Shown one piece after another: positions 1 to 6,722 of a DNA stretch of 10,258 bases. Numbering within the stretch: position 1 is the stretch's first letter; each line of letters starts with the position of its first letter. A model generated the notes under the pieces. The model worked only from the letters and a program-made list of their open reading frames with translations, had not been told where the DNA came from and made no database searches. The position numbers and the translations under genes were made by a program. The DNA comes from Clostridia bacterium (GTDB taxonomy: Bacteria; Bacillota; Sulfobacillia; SLMV01), in the NCBI GenBank assembly GCA_003554565.1, contig PWGR01000191.1, forward strand, positions 1 to 10,258, given 5' to 3'.

Positions 1-181
1 ATCTCTGCAAGCGCGCCGGAAATGAAGTCGCTCTGCATCTGCACGATGACATAATACATGTTGTTCAACCCCCCGATGAGATCGGTGCACGTCAGACAAA
101 CACTTCGTTTCGATAGGCCGCCGACAGCAGTGACGTCAGCCCTCAATCGACTGTACCACTCTTCCTTAACTTGTCGTTCAT
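1..181 (-). CDS. Partial unknown gene at left edge, frame conflict near its start
   Basis: A minus-strand ATG at 179-181 has an ideal ribosome binding site (GGAGGTG, about 7 nt upstream) and a promoter candidate at 217-245. Read from that ATG, however, the frame stops after 12 codons (MNDKLRKSGTVD). The frame shifted by -1 is open from about 179 to the window edge, roughly 59 codons, and reads like protein: it begins ERQVKEEWYSRL and later has MYYVIVQMQSDF and two nearby cysteines (CLTC). No ATG or GTG with a Shine-Dalgarno sequence opens that longer frame; a TTG at 144-146 is the nearest poor alternative. Either a one-base indel or sequencing error lies in the first dozen codons, or the 12-codon ORF is a leader peptide, or the start is unusual. 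I do not recognise the product. The gene continues beyond the window. Confidence 0.45.
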
Positions 182-216
182 AACACGCACCTCCATCTCA
201 TCATCACACGAGGATG

Positions 217-245
217 AGTATATCCTGTGAGAAGATCACTGTACA
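217..245 (-). promoter_or_regulatory. Sigma-A-type promoter for the left-edge gene
   Basis: On the minus strand, TGTACA (240-245, 4 of 6 to TTGACA) is followed after exactly 17 nt by TATACT (217-222, 5 of 6 to TATAAT). Transcription would start near 210, leaving a leader of about 30 nt before the GGAGGTG ribosome binding site and the ATG at 181. This is the best promoter match I see in the window. Confidence 0.55.
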
Positions 246-364
246 GGGGAAATGGGATATTTAACATTTCTGAAACGGGTCTGTAACAATTCGCAGGTAA
301 AGGGTGCATAAATCAACAGGACTTCTGCCAATCCGACGGGGTCAATGAAGATTGAATCGAAGCC

Positions 365-1693
365 TCAGATAACCGTATCTTTCCATGTCCCCCGCCGGAA
401 CCAAAGCACGGACATCAGAGCGCCGGTTGAAAACGCGAGGAGAATCGCCCACCATATCCCGTTCACTCCCAGGACGCCGGACAGGTAGATGGCAAGCGGG
501 ATCTGCAGAACCCACTGGGTGATGACGCGAAGCACCGTGTCCTCGATGGTGTTGCCCGCTCCCCGCAGCGCTCCCCCTATAACCATCTGCAGGGCAAGTG
601 CAACGTAGGCAAAGGCACCCAGCCGGAGGAACACCGTGCCCACCGCCACCACCTCAGGGTGGTTGTTAAATATGGATATCACCGCAGGGGCATTCAAGGC
701 CACCAGCGAACCCGCCAGCATCAGCAGCACAAACGACACCTGGGCGGATTTCCACGCGCTTTCCTCCGCGCGGTCCACGTTGCCGGCGCCCAGGTGCTGC
801 CCGACCAGTATGGTGGTGGCCTGAGAGGTGCCGATTGCCGGCATCCGCAAGAGCGTGAGAATCCGGTTTCCCGCTCCCCAGGCTGCTACGGCATACGTGC
901 CAAAGCCTGCCACAACTCCGGTCATGAAGGCCCGGGCCAGTGCGATGGCGGTGAGCCCGAGTGCCGCGGGGGTACCGATGGCGAAAACCAAGCGGATCAT
1001 GCGGGCATCCGGGATCAGGTGAACAGGACGGATGTGTATCTCCTCCCGCGTCCCGGAAAACAGAAGGTAGAGGCCAATTGCTGCCCCGATGGCCCGGCTC
1101 ACAACCGTGGCAATGGCTGCCCCCTCAATCCCCAGAAAGGGAAATGGGCCGATGCCGAAAATCAACAGCGGGTCGAGGATGATATTGAGCAGACTGGTAC
1201 CGATCTTGATGACCATGGGGGTATGCGTGTTGCCCGTGGCCCGAAAGACGGCCTCGAAGACGAAGTACAGAAACATAAGCGGAATGCCGGCACAAATTAT
1301 GCGGAAGTAGGACCAGGCCAGCGGAAGCACCTCCGGTTCGGCCCCCATGATGTGAAGAATCGATTCACCATTGAAAAATCCAACGGTACCCAGGATCATG
1401 GCTATACTCGTAGCAAAAACGAACACCTGTCCGCCGGCGTGGTTGGCGTTCTCCCGTTGGCGAGCTCCCCGATACTGGGAGACCAGCGCACTGCCCGAGA
1501 TGGAGAACCCCGCACCCAGGGAGAAAACGGTGAAGATAACGGGAAAGGAAAAGGATATGGCGGCCAGCTCCTCCGCGCCGAGCCGACCGACCCACAGGGT
1601 ATCAATGATGTTGTACATCATGTGCATACTCTGGCCCACTACAATGGGAAGCGAGAGCTTCTTCAAGGCTTCCAGAATGGGCATTTCGGTCAC
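365..1693 (-). CDS. MATE-family multidrug/metabolite efflux transporter
   Basis: A 442-residue integral membrane protein of the MATE (NorM/DinF-like) family, which exports cationic drugs or metabolites in exchange for Na+ or H+. The length suits the family (about 440-460). The two MatE repeats are visible. The first starts with LSLPIVVGQ and the IIDTLWVGRLG stretch, then VSQYRGAR, then RATGNTHTP followed by SLLNIILDPLLIFG and GIEGAAIATV. The second repeat carries the matching RGAGNT motif near the C-terminus. About 12 hydrophobic segments are evident. I chose the GTG at 1693 (product begins MTEMPILEALKK) because AAGGG sits about 4 nt upstream; the ATG at 1684 is possible but has poor spacing. 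Extending to an ATG at 1861 adds about 56 residues with no resemblance to the family. The substrate cannot be inferred. It stands alone behind a long structured untranslated region. Confidence 0.93.
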   Translation of the reverse strand: MTEMPILEALKKLSLPIVVGQSMHMMYNIIDTLWVGRLGAEELAAISFSFPVIFTVFSLGAGFSISGSALVSQYRGARQRENANHAGGQVFVFATSIAMILGTVGFFNGESILHIMGAEPEVLPLAWSYFRIICAGIPLMFLYFVFEAVFRATGNTHTPMVIKIGTSLLNIILDPLLIFGIGPFPFLGIEGAAIATVVSRAIGAAIGLYLLFSGTREEIHIRPVHLIPDARMIRLVFAIGTPAALGLTAIALARAFMTGVVAGFGTYAVAAWGAGNRILTLLRMPAIGTSQATTILVGQHLGAGNVDRAEESAWKSAQVSFVLLMLAGSLVALNAPAVISIFNNHPEVVAVGTVFLRLGAFAYVALALQMVIGGALRGAGNTIEDTVLRVITQWVLQIPLAIYLSGVLGVNGIWWAILLAFSTGALMSVLWFRRGTWKDTVI

Positions 1694-2431
1694 TTCGCCC
1701 TTGATATCGATCCGCCCGCGGTGAGCCCCACCAGTGTGCTCAGGTGGCAGAAAACTCAGCCCCTTTCGGGATGAATTGCTTCGAAACTCTACAAGTATGA
1801 TTAGCTTAACACCGATCCGGACCATGCGTGAAGGGAGCCAACCGACAACGTTGATGCGCACAGAATGGCGGATACAGGATAAATAATGTCCGGCTCATAC
1901 CTGCAAGGAGGTCCCTCCGGGCAGAGCGGAAAAATGGATCGGGTATGAGGCGAGGCGGGGTAACCCCCGCCATCCCCTCCTCACAGCCGCGGACCTGCGG
2001 GTCCGCATCGAGCGTCTCAGAGTTGGCTCGTAAATGCACAGGAACGTTACACCAGTTATCACATACCGAAGCTCAATCACAAGGACTCCTTGAACCAGGT
2101 GATCTGCGATGGATGTATACCCTGCCGAGTGAGCGCGGAATACTGGGTGGTCCTTGAGGCGGTATCGCCATACACTCCGAAGAATCAGTTTGATGAGGTA
2201 GGTTCTCTCAGGGTGAACTGTGGATGTGAGCCCCCTGCCATAAGGGTGCGGGCAGATTCCGTATCAGCTGATATACCGGTAGGAACCTGCACTTCCGATT
2301 CCTCAGATAGTCAATGTAGAACCCGGCAGGAAACGGCTCACTTGTCCCCAACTTCCCGGAAGGCCCGGGCCGAAAGTCAGCCAGCGCTGAACCTGCCGGT
2401 CACCCATGCCCGGAATGGGACCACATCGCTC
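1694..2431. other. Long intergenic region, no confident gene
   Basis: No convincing gene lies between the MATE transporter and the inverted repeat downstream of the peroxiredoxin-like gene. Open frames here (for example 2090-2437 on plus and 1806-2039 on minus) are Cys/Ser/Arg-rich, lack good ribosome binding sites and resemble nothing I know. The region holds the hairpin cluster at 1891-2030 (listed separately). It also has a perfect 12-bp palindrome, TATCAGCTGATA, at 2262-2273 that could be an operator but has no clear promoter beside it. Confidence 0.6.
1891..2030 (-). ncRNA. Cluster of stable hairpins, possible structured leader of the MATE gene
   Basis: Four structural elements occur within 140 bp. 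CGAGC (2009-2013) pairs with GCTCG (2026-2030). GCGGACC (1989-1995) pairs with GGTCCGC (2000-2006) around a 4-nt loop. GGCGGGG (1954-1960) pairs with CCCCGCC (1965-1971) around TAAC. A composite arm has outer pairing CTCATAC (1894-1900) with GTATGAG (1943-1949), then CTGC/GCAG and GGAGG/CCTCC inside. In minus-strand RNA the CTCATA segment can also pair with an upstream TGTGAGG (1979-1985), so two folds compete. The minus strand is inferred because the downstream gene is the MATE transporter; the structure could also form from plus. I could not match it to a known riboswitch class, and there is no U-tract terminator. Confidence 0.4.
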
Positions 2432-2493
2432 CGGTGATGAGCCCATCTCGCCGCGTCATCCAGAAAAAAGGCGAGATGGGCCTGTCATCACCG
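2432..2493. repeat. Near-perfect 62-bp inverted repeat
   Basis: CGGTGATGA (2432-2440) plus GCCCATCTCGCC (2441-2452) are matched by GGCGAGATGGGC (2470-2481) plus TCATCACCG (2485-2493). The only interruption is a 3-nt bulge (CTG, 2482-2484). The 17-nt loop contains a run of six A on plus, which is six T on minus. That gives 21 base pairs. It begins 20 nt after the stop codon of the peroxiredoxin-like gene and probably serves at that transcript's 3' end. Confidence 0.8.
2464..2492 (-). terminator. Candidate intrinsic terminator of the peroxiredoxin-like gene
   Basis: In minus-strand RNA the first arm of the 62-bp inverted repeat can fold locally before the second arm is made. GGTGATG (2486-2492) pairs with CATC plus GCC, with a 2-nt bulge, and the T-run (2464-2469) follows at once. 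This is a modest stem followed by six U, placed about 20 nt after the stop codon. The long repeat would then be a later, more stable competing fold. Confidence 0.4.
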
Positions 2494-2513
2494 CTGCACA
2501 ATACTCTGATTCC

Positions 2514-3101
2514 CTACTCCTTGACTAGGTCCTCGGCCTCGGGCGGCATCCAGTGGGCATCCTTCCCATCCCACTTCACGTTGCAGCCCAGGGGATTGGT
2601 CAGCGGCTTGCCAATCGGCTCCCCGTCAACAAACTGCGTCAGGGCGTTCTCCAGATCATTGGCCGTGCTCTTTTCCGGCTCACCAGGGTTGTTCAGAGCC
2701 CTCCCAGTGTAGATGAGCTCCCGATCCTCGTTGAACAGGTAAAAATGGGGTGTGCGCAGCGCGCCGTAGGCACGGGCCACATCCTGGTTCTCGTCGTGCA
2801 GGTAGACCCACGGAAACTCGTGTTCGTCCATCCTCTTCACCATGTTGGCGAAGGAATCCTCGGCATACGTGTTGGCACTGTTACTATTGATGCCTACGAA
2901 GGCAATGTCCTTCTTCTGGAACTTCTCGACCGTCGCCCGCGTATGTTCATCGGAGTTGACAACGAAGGGACAGTGGTTGCAGGTAAAGAAAACTACCAAC
3001 CCCCTCGAATCCTGAAAATCCTCCAGGGAATAGGTCCTGCCATCGGTTGCAGGCAGCTGAAAGTCGGGCGCCTTCTCCCCAATAGCCAGCGTAAAGCCCA
3101 T
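2514..3101 (-). CDS. Thioredoxin-fold peroxiredoxin-like protein (AhpC/TSA family)
   Basis: 195 residues, no signal peptide, probably cytosolic. The N-terminus (IGEKAPDFQLPATDGRTYSL) is the classic AhpC/TSA opening. The active-site region is FFTCNHCPFVV with Cys41 and Cys44, a CxxC typical of the PRX-like-1 group of thioredoxin-family proteins rather than the PxxxTxxC of ordinary peroxiredoxins. The cis-proline is in RTPHF (Pro118), and YLFNEDRELIYTGR forms the following strand. A further Cys173 (PLGCNVKW) is near the C-terminus, as is common in this group. The likely role is a thiol oxidoreductase or peroxidase; the true substrate is unknown. The ribosome binding site TAGGAGGGG lies about 6 nt upstream of the ATG. 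It is transcribed alone, with a promoter and a terminator-like repeat of its own. Confidence 0.92.
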   Translation of the reverse strand: MGFTLAIGEKAPDFQLPATDGRTYSLEDFQDSRGLVVFFTCNHCPFVVNSDEHTRATVEKFQKKDIAFVGINSNSANTYAEDSFANMVKRMDEHEFPWVYLHDENQDVARAYGALRTPHFYLFNEDRELIYTGRALNNPGEPEKSTANDLENALTQFVDGEPIGKPLTNPLGCNVKWDGKDAHWMPPEAEDLVKE

Positions 3102-3147
3102 GAATACCCCTCCTAAGATTTACTGTCTCGAAACTGGCATAACCGCA

Positions 3148-3159
3148 GAAGTGCACTTC
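3148..3159. promoter_or_regulatory. 12-bp perfect palindrome at the expected transcription start
   Basis: GAAGTGCACTTC is a perfect palindrome located 3-14 nt downstream of the putative -10 element of the peroxiredoxin-like gene, so it overlaps the expected start of transcription. That is a usual place for a repressor operator. No regulator gene is present here to pair with it. Confidence 0.35.
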
Positions 3160-3161
3160 CC

Positions 3162-3191
3162 ATTTTAGCCAGCAATCCTCGCTTACCGCAA
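3162..3191 (-). promoter_or_regulatory. Putative promoter of the peroxiredoxin-like gene
   Basis: On the minus strand, TTGCGG (3186-3191, 3 of 6 to consensus) is followed after 18 nt by TAAAAT (3162-3167, 5 of 6). The leader before the ATG at 3101 would be about 55 nt. The -10 is good and the -35 is weak. Confidence 0.4.
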
Positions 3192-3289
3192 GCAGGCGTG
3201 CAGGAGCAAGATCTCAGGATGCCCGGGCCCATCAGGTGGCAGGTGTACTGACCCAGGAGAAAGAAGGATCAAGTCAGCCCATTTTCCTT
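3192..3289. other. Intergenic, no gene seen
   Basis: Between the intron-like remnant and the peroxiredoxin-like promoter I see no supported gene or RNA. The 3' limit of the remnant is uncertain and may extend into this stretch. A short minus frame (3183-3374) lacks a ribosome binding site and resembles no known protein. Confidence 0.5.
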
Positions 3290-3568
3290 CCTCATCCTGT
3301 CCAGACAATTCCTCCTGCTTCCGGATGAGGACGAATCCTTTCGCCGCCCACCCCCCGTTTAGACCGACTTTCAACCAATACGGGGCTTCTCATTGAACAA
3401 CAGACTCGCCCAACCTCTCGCGCCTCGTTCAGGGTTCGTGCTCCGTGGGTCACGATCTTGCCTCCGATTTTCCCTCGGATCCGCGTCGCCGCGGGTACGC
3501 TTGCCTTCAGCGTGGCCACTGCCCACAGGGGACTTGTACCCCTTAGCATTCGCCCATTCCGGGCGCAC
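3290..3568 (-). mobile_element. Truncated group II intron, 5' end and domain I remnant
   Basis: Read on minus, the segment begins GTGCGCCCGGAATGGGCG, the conserved 5' end (GUGYG) of bacterial group II introns, and continues as a run of compact hairpins. These include CGCCC/GGGCG, GGGG/CCCC, GGTAC/GTACC, CCGCG/CGCGG, TCCGA/TCGGA and CGTG/CACG. Further on come CTGAACGAGGCG and a 9-bp stem TCCTCATCC (3289-3297) with GGATGAGGA (3323-3331). This order recalls domain I of intron families with a reverse transcriptase in domain IV. No reverse transcriptase frame, no domain V signature and no clear 3' end follow, so it is a 5' fragment of about 280-380 nt. The minus ORFs at 3292-3618 and 3371-3808 run through it and are best seen as artefacts. 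The identification is from memory of intron sequences, not from an alignment. Confidence 0.58.
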
Positions 3569-3594
3569 CACCATGCCACTTGTACGCGCCGCGG

Positions 3595-3621
3595 CGGGCG
3601 GGGCCGCGCGGGCCCCACCCG
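3595..3621 (-). terminator. Strong GC hairpin 3' of dapA, end of the dpaB-dapA operon
   Basis: CGGG (3595-3598) and GGGGCC (3600-3605) pair with GGCCCC (3611-3616) and CCCG (3618-3621): ten pairs with one C/A mismatch and a 5-nt loop. It starts 6 nt after the dapA stop codon. No U-run follows, so it is either a non-canonical terminator or a 3'-protecting hairpin. Confidence 0.5.
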
Positions 3622-3627
3622 TCCCCG

Positions 3628-4521
3628 TCATTCGTTTATAAGGTTCATGGAAGTGAGGACCTTGCGCAGCTCCTCCAGCGGAGTTCCCTCCATGTCCACG
3701 AGCGGGGGGCGAAATCCTCCCACGTCGGCACCAATCAGGTTCACCGCAGTTTTGACCGGTATGGGATTGGTCTGAATGGTCATGGCTTCGAACAACGGAA
3801 GCATCCACAGGTGAAGCTGGGAAGCGCGATGAATATCTCCCTGCAGATAGAAATCGATCATGTCCCCTATCTCGTCGGCCACCAGGTGGGCGGCGACACT
3901 CACGACGCCCCAGCCTCCCACTGACATGATGGGCAGGGTCAGGGAGTCATCGCCGCTGTATATCAGAAAATCCTCCGGAGCCGAGCGGCGGATCCGGCCA
4001 ACCTGGTCGAGATCGCCGGATGCCTCCTTCAGGGCGACCACATTTTCCAGCTGCGCCAGTCTCACCACAGTGTCGGACTCGAGGTTTATGCCGGTCCTTC
4101 CCGGCACATTGTAAAGCATGACCGGTAGCTCACAGGCTTCTGCTGCGGCCCGGAAATGCTGGTACATCCCCTCCTGGGTCGGCTTGTTGTAGTAGGGGGT
4201 GACCAGCATGATGCCGTGCGCTCCCCTGTTCGCTCCCTCCCGGCTCAATGCAACTGTAGCCTGCGTGTCGTTGGTCCCGGCACCCATCCAGACCTCCGCC
4301 CGGTCCCCCACGGCTTTCAGGACTGCATCCAGAAGCCCCAGCTTCTCCCGATCGGTCAACGCAGGAGACTCGCCGGTGGTTCCGCTGACCAGGATCCCGT
4401 CTGCTCCATGGTCAACCAGGTGCCTGCTCAGCCGCACCGCGGCCGAACAGTCGACATCTCCACTGCTATCAAACGGCGTCACCATCGCCACAATGACCCG
4501 CGCGTGCGCGTTACTGCTCAT
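3628..4521 (-). CDS. dapA: 4-hydroxy-tetrahydrodipicolinate synthase
   Basis: Condenses pyruvate with aspartate-4-semialdehyde, the first committed step to diaminopimelate, lysine and, in spore formers, dipicolinate. 297 residues, the normal length, forming a TIM-barrel class I aldolase. Visible active-site features are GTTGES (Thr48/49), VTPYYNKPT (Tyr111), YNVPGRTG (Tyr137 and Arg142) and the Schiff-base lysine in VALKEASGD (Lys165). All key residues of the E. coli enzyme are present. The start at 4521 is set by GGGAGG about 8 nt upstream and overlaps the end of dapG by 11 bp, which suggests translational coupling. An upstream ATG at 4590 would add 23 unrelated residues inside dapG. It is the last gene of the operon, as in B. 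subtilis. Confidence 0.97.
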   Translation of the reverse strand: MSSNAHARVIVAMVTPFDSSGDVDCSAAVRLSRHLVDHGADGILVSGTTGESPALTDREKLGLLDAVLKAVGDRAEVWMGAGTNDTQATVALSREGANRGAHGIMLVTPYYNKPTQEGMYQHFRAAAEACELPVMLYNVPGRTGINLESDTVVRLAQLENVVALKEASGDLDQVGRIRRSAPEDFLIYSGDDSLTLPIMSVGGWGVVSVAAHLVADEIGDMIDFYLQGDIHRASQLHLWMLPLFEAMTIQTNPIPVKTAVNLIGADVGGFRPPLVDMEGTPLEELRKVLTSMNLINE

Positions 4522-5722
4522 CTCCGGTCCCTCCCATCCTATCCAATTCAAAATGGCTGTGCAGTGCCCGCACCGTCCTGGCCATGTCATCTCCCGGAAC
4601 CAGACAATTAATGCTCAGATGTGAATCGCAGGTCTGCAGTATATCCACATCGGCATCCTTCAACGCGCGCACGACTTGCGCCATTACCCCGGGAACCCCC
4701 CGCATTCCCGCACCCACCACGGAGACCTTGGCACAGCCCGATCGTCCGCGGGCGCAGTAACCGGCCTCCTCCAGCGCGCGCTGCGCCGGTTCAAGAAGAT
4801 CGCCATCGACCACAAAGGCAATTTCGTCGGGCGAGGCATTGATGAGATCGACACTGATGTCAGAGTCGGCCAGTATACCGAAAACCCCCTGCGTCTCATC
4901 CTGCTCTCCGTTTACGCGGATCTGTGCCAAATCCGCCACATGAGTCACTCCTGTGACCGGGCGACGATGGTTCAGGCGGCCTTCCGTTACCGTGGTTCCG
5001 GGATGGTCGTTGAATGTACTGCGGACCCGCAGGGGTACATTGCCAGCCATGACTATCTGACAGGCTCTCGGGTGCACCACCTGCGCTCCCTGCTGCGCCA
5101 GCTGGAACATCTCTTCGTAGCTCATGTCATCAATCGTCCTCGCTTCCGATACCAGCCGCGGGTCAGCGGTTTTTATCCCGTTGACATCGGTGCATATCTC
5201 CACCATCTCTGCGCCGAGAGCCACCCCCAGGGCCGCCGCGGTAATGTCACTTCCGCCGCGGCCGAGGGTGGTAATCTCCCCCTCCTCGGTAACCCCCTGA
5301 AACCCGGCCACCACCGGCACGTGTCCCCGGCGCAGGATCCGCAGGGGTTCGGAAGGATCGATCCGGATGATTCTCGCCTCGCCAAACCTATCCCCGGTCA
5401 GGATCCCCGCCTGCCCTCCGGTCAGAGCGGTGGCCTGAAGCCCGGCCGCACGTAGCGCCCCGGTCATGGCCACGGCAGAGATTAGCTCACCACAGGACAT
5501 GATCAGGTCCAGCTCTCGCAGGGGTGTTGGGTCCCCGAAGGAGTCAGCCAGTCTTATCAATGTATCGGTCGCATACGGGGATTCATTCCTTCCCATGGCA
5601 GATACCACCACCAGTATCGAATGATCTCGCCGAGCGTAAGAAGTCACCCGGCGCACCACCCGTTCCCAGTTCTGCCGGCCATGCAGGGATGTACCCCCGA
5701 ATTTCAGCACCCGCAATCGCAC
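4511..5722 (-). CDS. dapG: Aspartate kinase, DapG type
   Basis: Phosphorylates aspartate, the entry step of the aspartate pathway. 403 residues. The N-terminal kinase domain has KFGGTS (7-12), VVVSAMGR (about 38-45), SCGE (76-79), GRGGSD (154-159) and CTDVNGIKTADPR (177-189). Two ACT domains follow (about 265-325 and 332-395), and the second has CAKVSVVGAGMRGVPGV and the SHLSINCLV strand. The match to B. subtilis DapG (diaminopimelate-sensitive aspartokinase I) is close throughout, including the C-terminal region, and the operon position agrees. The start is a GTG at 5722 with GAGGGGAG 7 nt upstream, 13 bp after asd. Feedback by diaminopimelate is inferred from the family and cannot be read from the sequence. 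Confidence 0.95.
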   Translation of the reverse strand: MRLRVLKFGGTSLHGRQNWERVVRRVTSYARRDHSILVVVSAMGRNESPYATDTLIRLADSFGDPTPLRELDLIMSCGELISAVAMTGALRAAGLQATALTGGQAGILTGDRFGEARIIRIDPSEPLRILRRGHVPVVAGFQGVTEEGEITTLGRGGSDITAAALGVALGAEMVEICTDVNGIKTADPRLVSEARTIDDMSYEEMFQLAQQGAQVVHPRACQIVMAGNVPLRVRSTFNDHPGTTVTEGRLNHRRPVTGVTHVADLAQIRVNGEQDETQGVFGILADSDISVDLINASPDEIAFVVDGDLLEPAQRALEEAGYCARGRSGCAKVSVVGAGMRGVPGVMAQVVRALKDADVDILQTCDSHLSINCLVPGDDMARTVRALHSHFELDRMGGTGDEQ

Positions 5723-5735
5723 GTAGGAACTCCCC

Positions 5736-6716
5736 TCACACCCGCTGCCTCAACAGGGCCTCCGCTATCTGCAGTGCGTTGGTCGCTGCTCCCTTGCGCA
5801 GGTTGTCGGCTGCAATCCACATCCAGAAACTGCGGCTGCAATGCGCGTCAGTTCTGATCCTGCCGACAAAAACTCCGTCCTTCCCTGCAACATCCCTGGA
5901 CGTGCAGTACTCATGCACATCACCCTCCGCCTCAAGCCCCGGGGCCGGGGCGAGCAACTGCACAATCTCCTCCCGGCTTACCGGCTCTTCCGCCTCGCAG
6001 TACACCGCCGCACAGTGGCCAACTTCCACCGGAACCCGCACTGCGGTGACCGTCACCGCCGGTGAATCATCACCGAATATTCTGGCGGCTTCAGCGGCAA
6101 TCTTGCTCTCCTCCCCGCTGTGGCCAGCCGAGTCAATGCGACCGATCTGGGGAATTACGTTGCCGGGCAGGTGATGAGGAAGGGGGTTGATCCCGCCATC
6201 GAGCTCGCCGCGCAGGGCACACAGCGCCTCCCGGCCGGCCCCGGAGGCCGATTGGTAGGTGCTCACCACTGCGCGCCGCAGCCTGAGTCCGCGGTGCAGG
6301 GGGGCGAGAGCTGTGACCAGCTGGATGGTCAAACAGTTGGGAGAGGCAATTATGCCCGAGTGATGCCGCAGTTGATGGCCGTTTACCTCCGGAACGACCA
6401 GGGGTACGTCGGGATGCATCCGGAAGGCCGTGCTCTTATCCACGCACAGGGTTCCTGTTCCGGCGAGAATCGGCAGGTACGTCTCGGCCACCTCCCGTCC
6501 GGCGCAGTTGAATACCAGATCAAGATCCGACAGTACACCGGGAGCGGCCTCCCGAACGGCGACGGTCTCCCCCCCGATCTCGACCCAGCGGTCGCCTCCT
6601 TCTGATGCAACTGGAACTACTTCCGTCGCCGGGAATCCGCGCTCCTGCATTCCCGACAGCACTTTGCTGCCCACCAACCCGGTTGCCCCTATGACGGCCA
6701 CGCGCAGGCTCTTCAT
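5736..6716 (-). CDS. asd: Aspartate-semialdehyde dehydrogenase
   Basis: Reduces aspartyl phosphate to aspartate-4-semialdehyde with NADPH, linking DapG to DapA. 326 residues, near the usual length. The Rossmann motif VIGATGLVG (8-16) opens the protein. The catalytic cysteine is Cys128 in SPNCLTIQL. STYQSASGAG (152-161) is the substrate/phosphate loop, the acid/base histidine is His234 in RVPVEVGH, and the C-terminus carries DNLRKGAATNALQIAE. The residue after the catalytic Cys is Leu where the family normally has Ser or Thr. ATG at 6716 lies 6 bp after the dpaB stop, and its ribosome binding site CAGGAG is within the end of dpaB. Translation is therefore probably coupled. Confidence 0.96.
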   Translation of the reverse strand: MKSLRVAVIGATGLVGSKVLSGMQERGFPATEVVPVASEGGDRWVEIGGETVAVREAAPGVLSDLDLVFNCAGREVAETYLPILAGTGTLCVDKSTAFRMHPDVPLVVPEVNGHQLRHHSGIIASPNCLTIQLVTALAPLHRGLRLRRAVVSTYQSASGAGREALCALRGELDGGINPLPHHLPGNVIPQIGRIDSAGHSGEESKIAAEAARIFGDDSPAVTVTAVRVPVEVGHCAAVYCEAEEPVSREEIVQLLAPAPGLEAEGDVHEYCTSRDVAGKDGVFVGRIRTDAHCSRSFWMWIAADNLRKGAATNALQIAEALLRQRV

Positions 6717-6722
6717 AGCCGA

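Noticed and set aside
659..1774. 371-codon open frame on plus
   Set aside because: It is antisense to the MATE gene, rich in Gly/Arg/Pro/His/Gln and without family resemblance; the minus frame shows clear MATE motifs.
1891..2040. Known riboswitch (TPP, T-box, c-di-GMP-I, SAM-I, guanidine-I) upstream of the MATE gene
   Set aside because: Short look-alikes occur (CTGAGA, GCGGGGGTTACC), but the other required conserved segments of each class are absent.
2090..2437. 115-codon plus open frame
   Set aside because: No ribosome binding site, low-complexity Ser/Arg/Thr content, no known family.
3292..3808. Minus open frames of 108 and 145 codons between dapA and the peroxiredoxin-like gene
   Set aside because: They run through the intron-like RNA (and one through the dapA 3' end), are Arg/Gly-rich and have no protein features.
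4676..5455. 259-codon open frame on plus, and similar long plus frames at 5524-6174, 6430-7320, 7652-8266 and 8618-9433
   Set aside because: All are antisense to recognised enzymes with intact active sites; their composition is that of GC-rich shadow frames.
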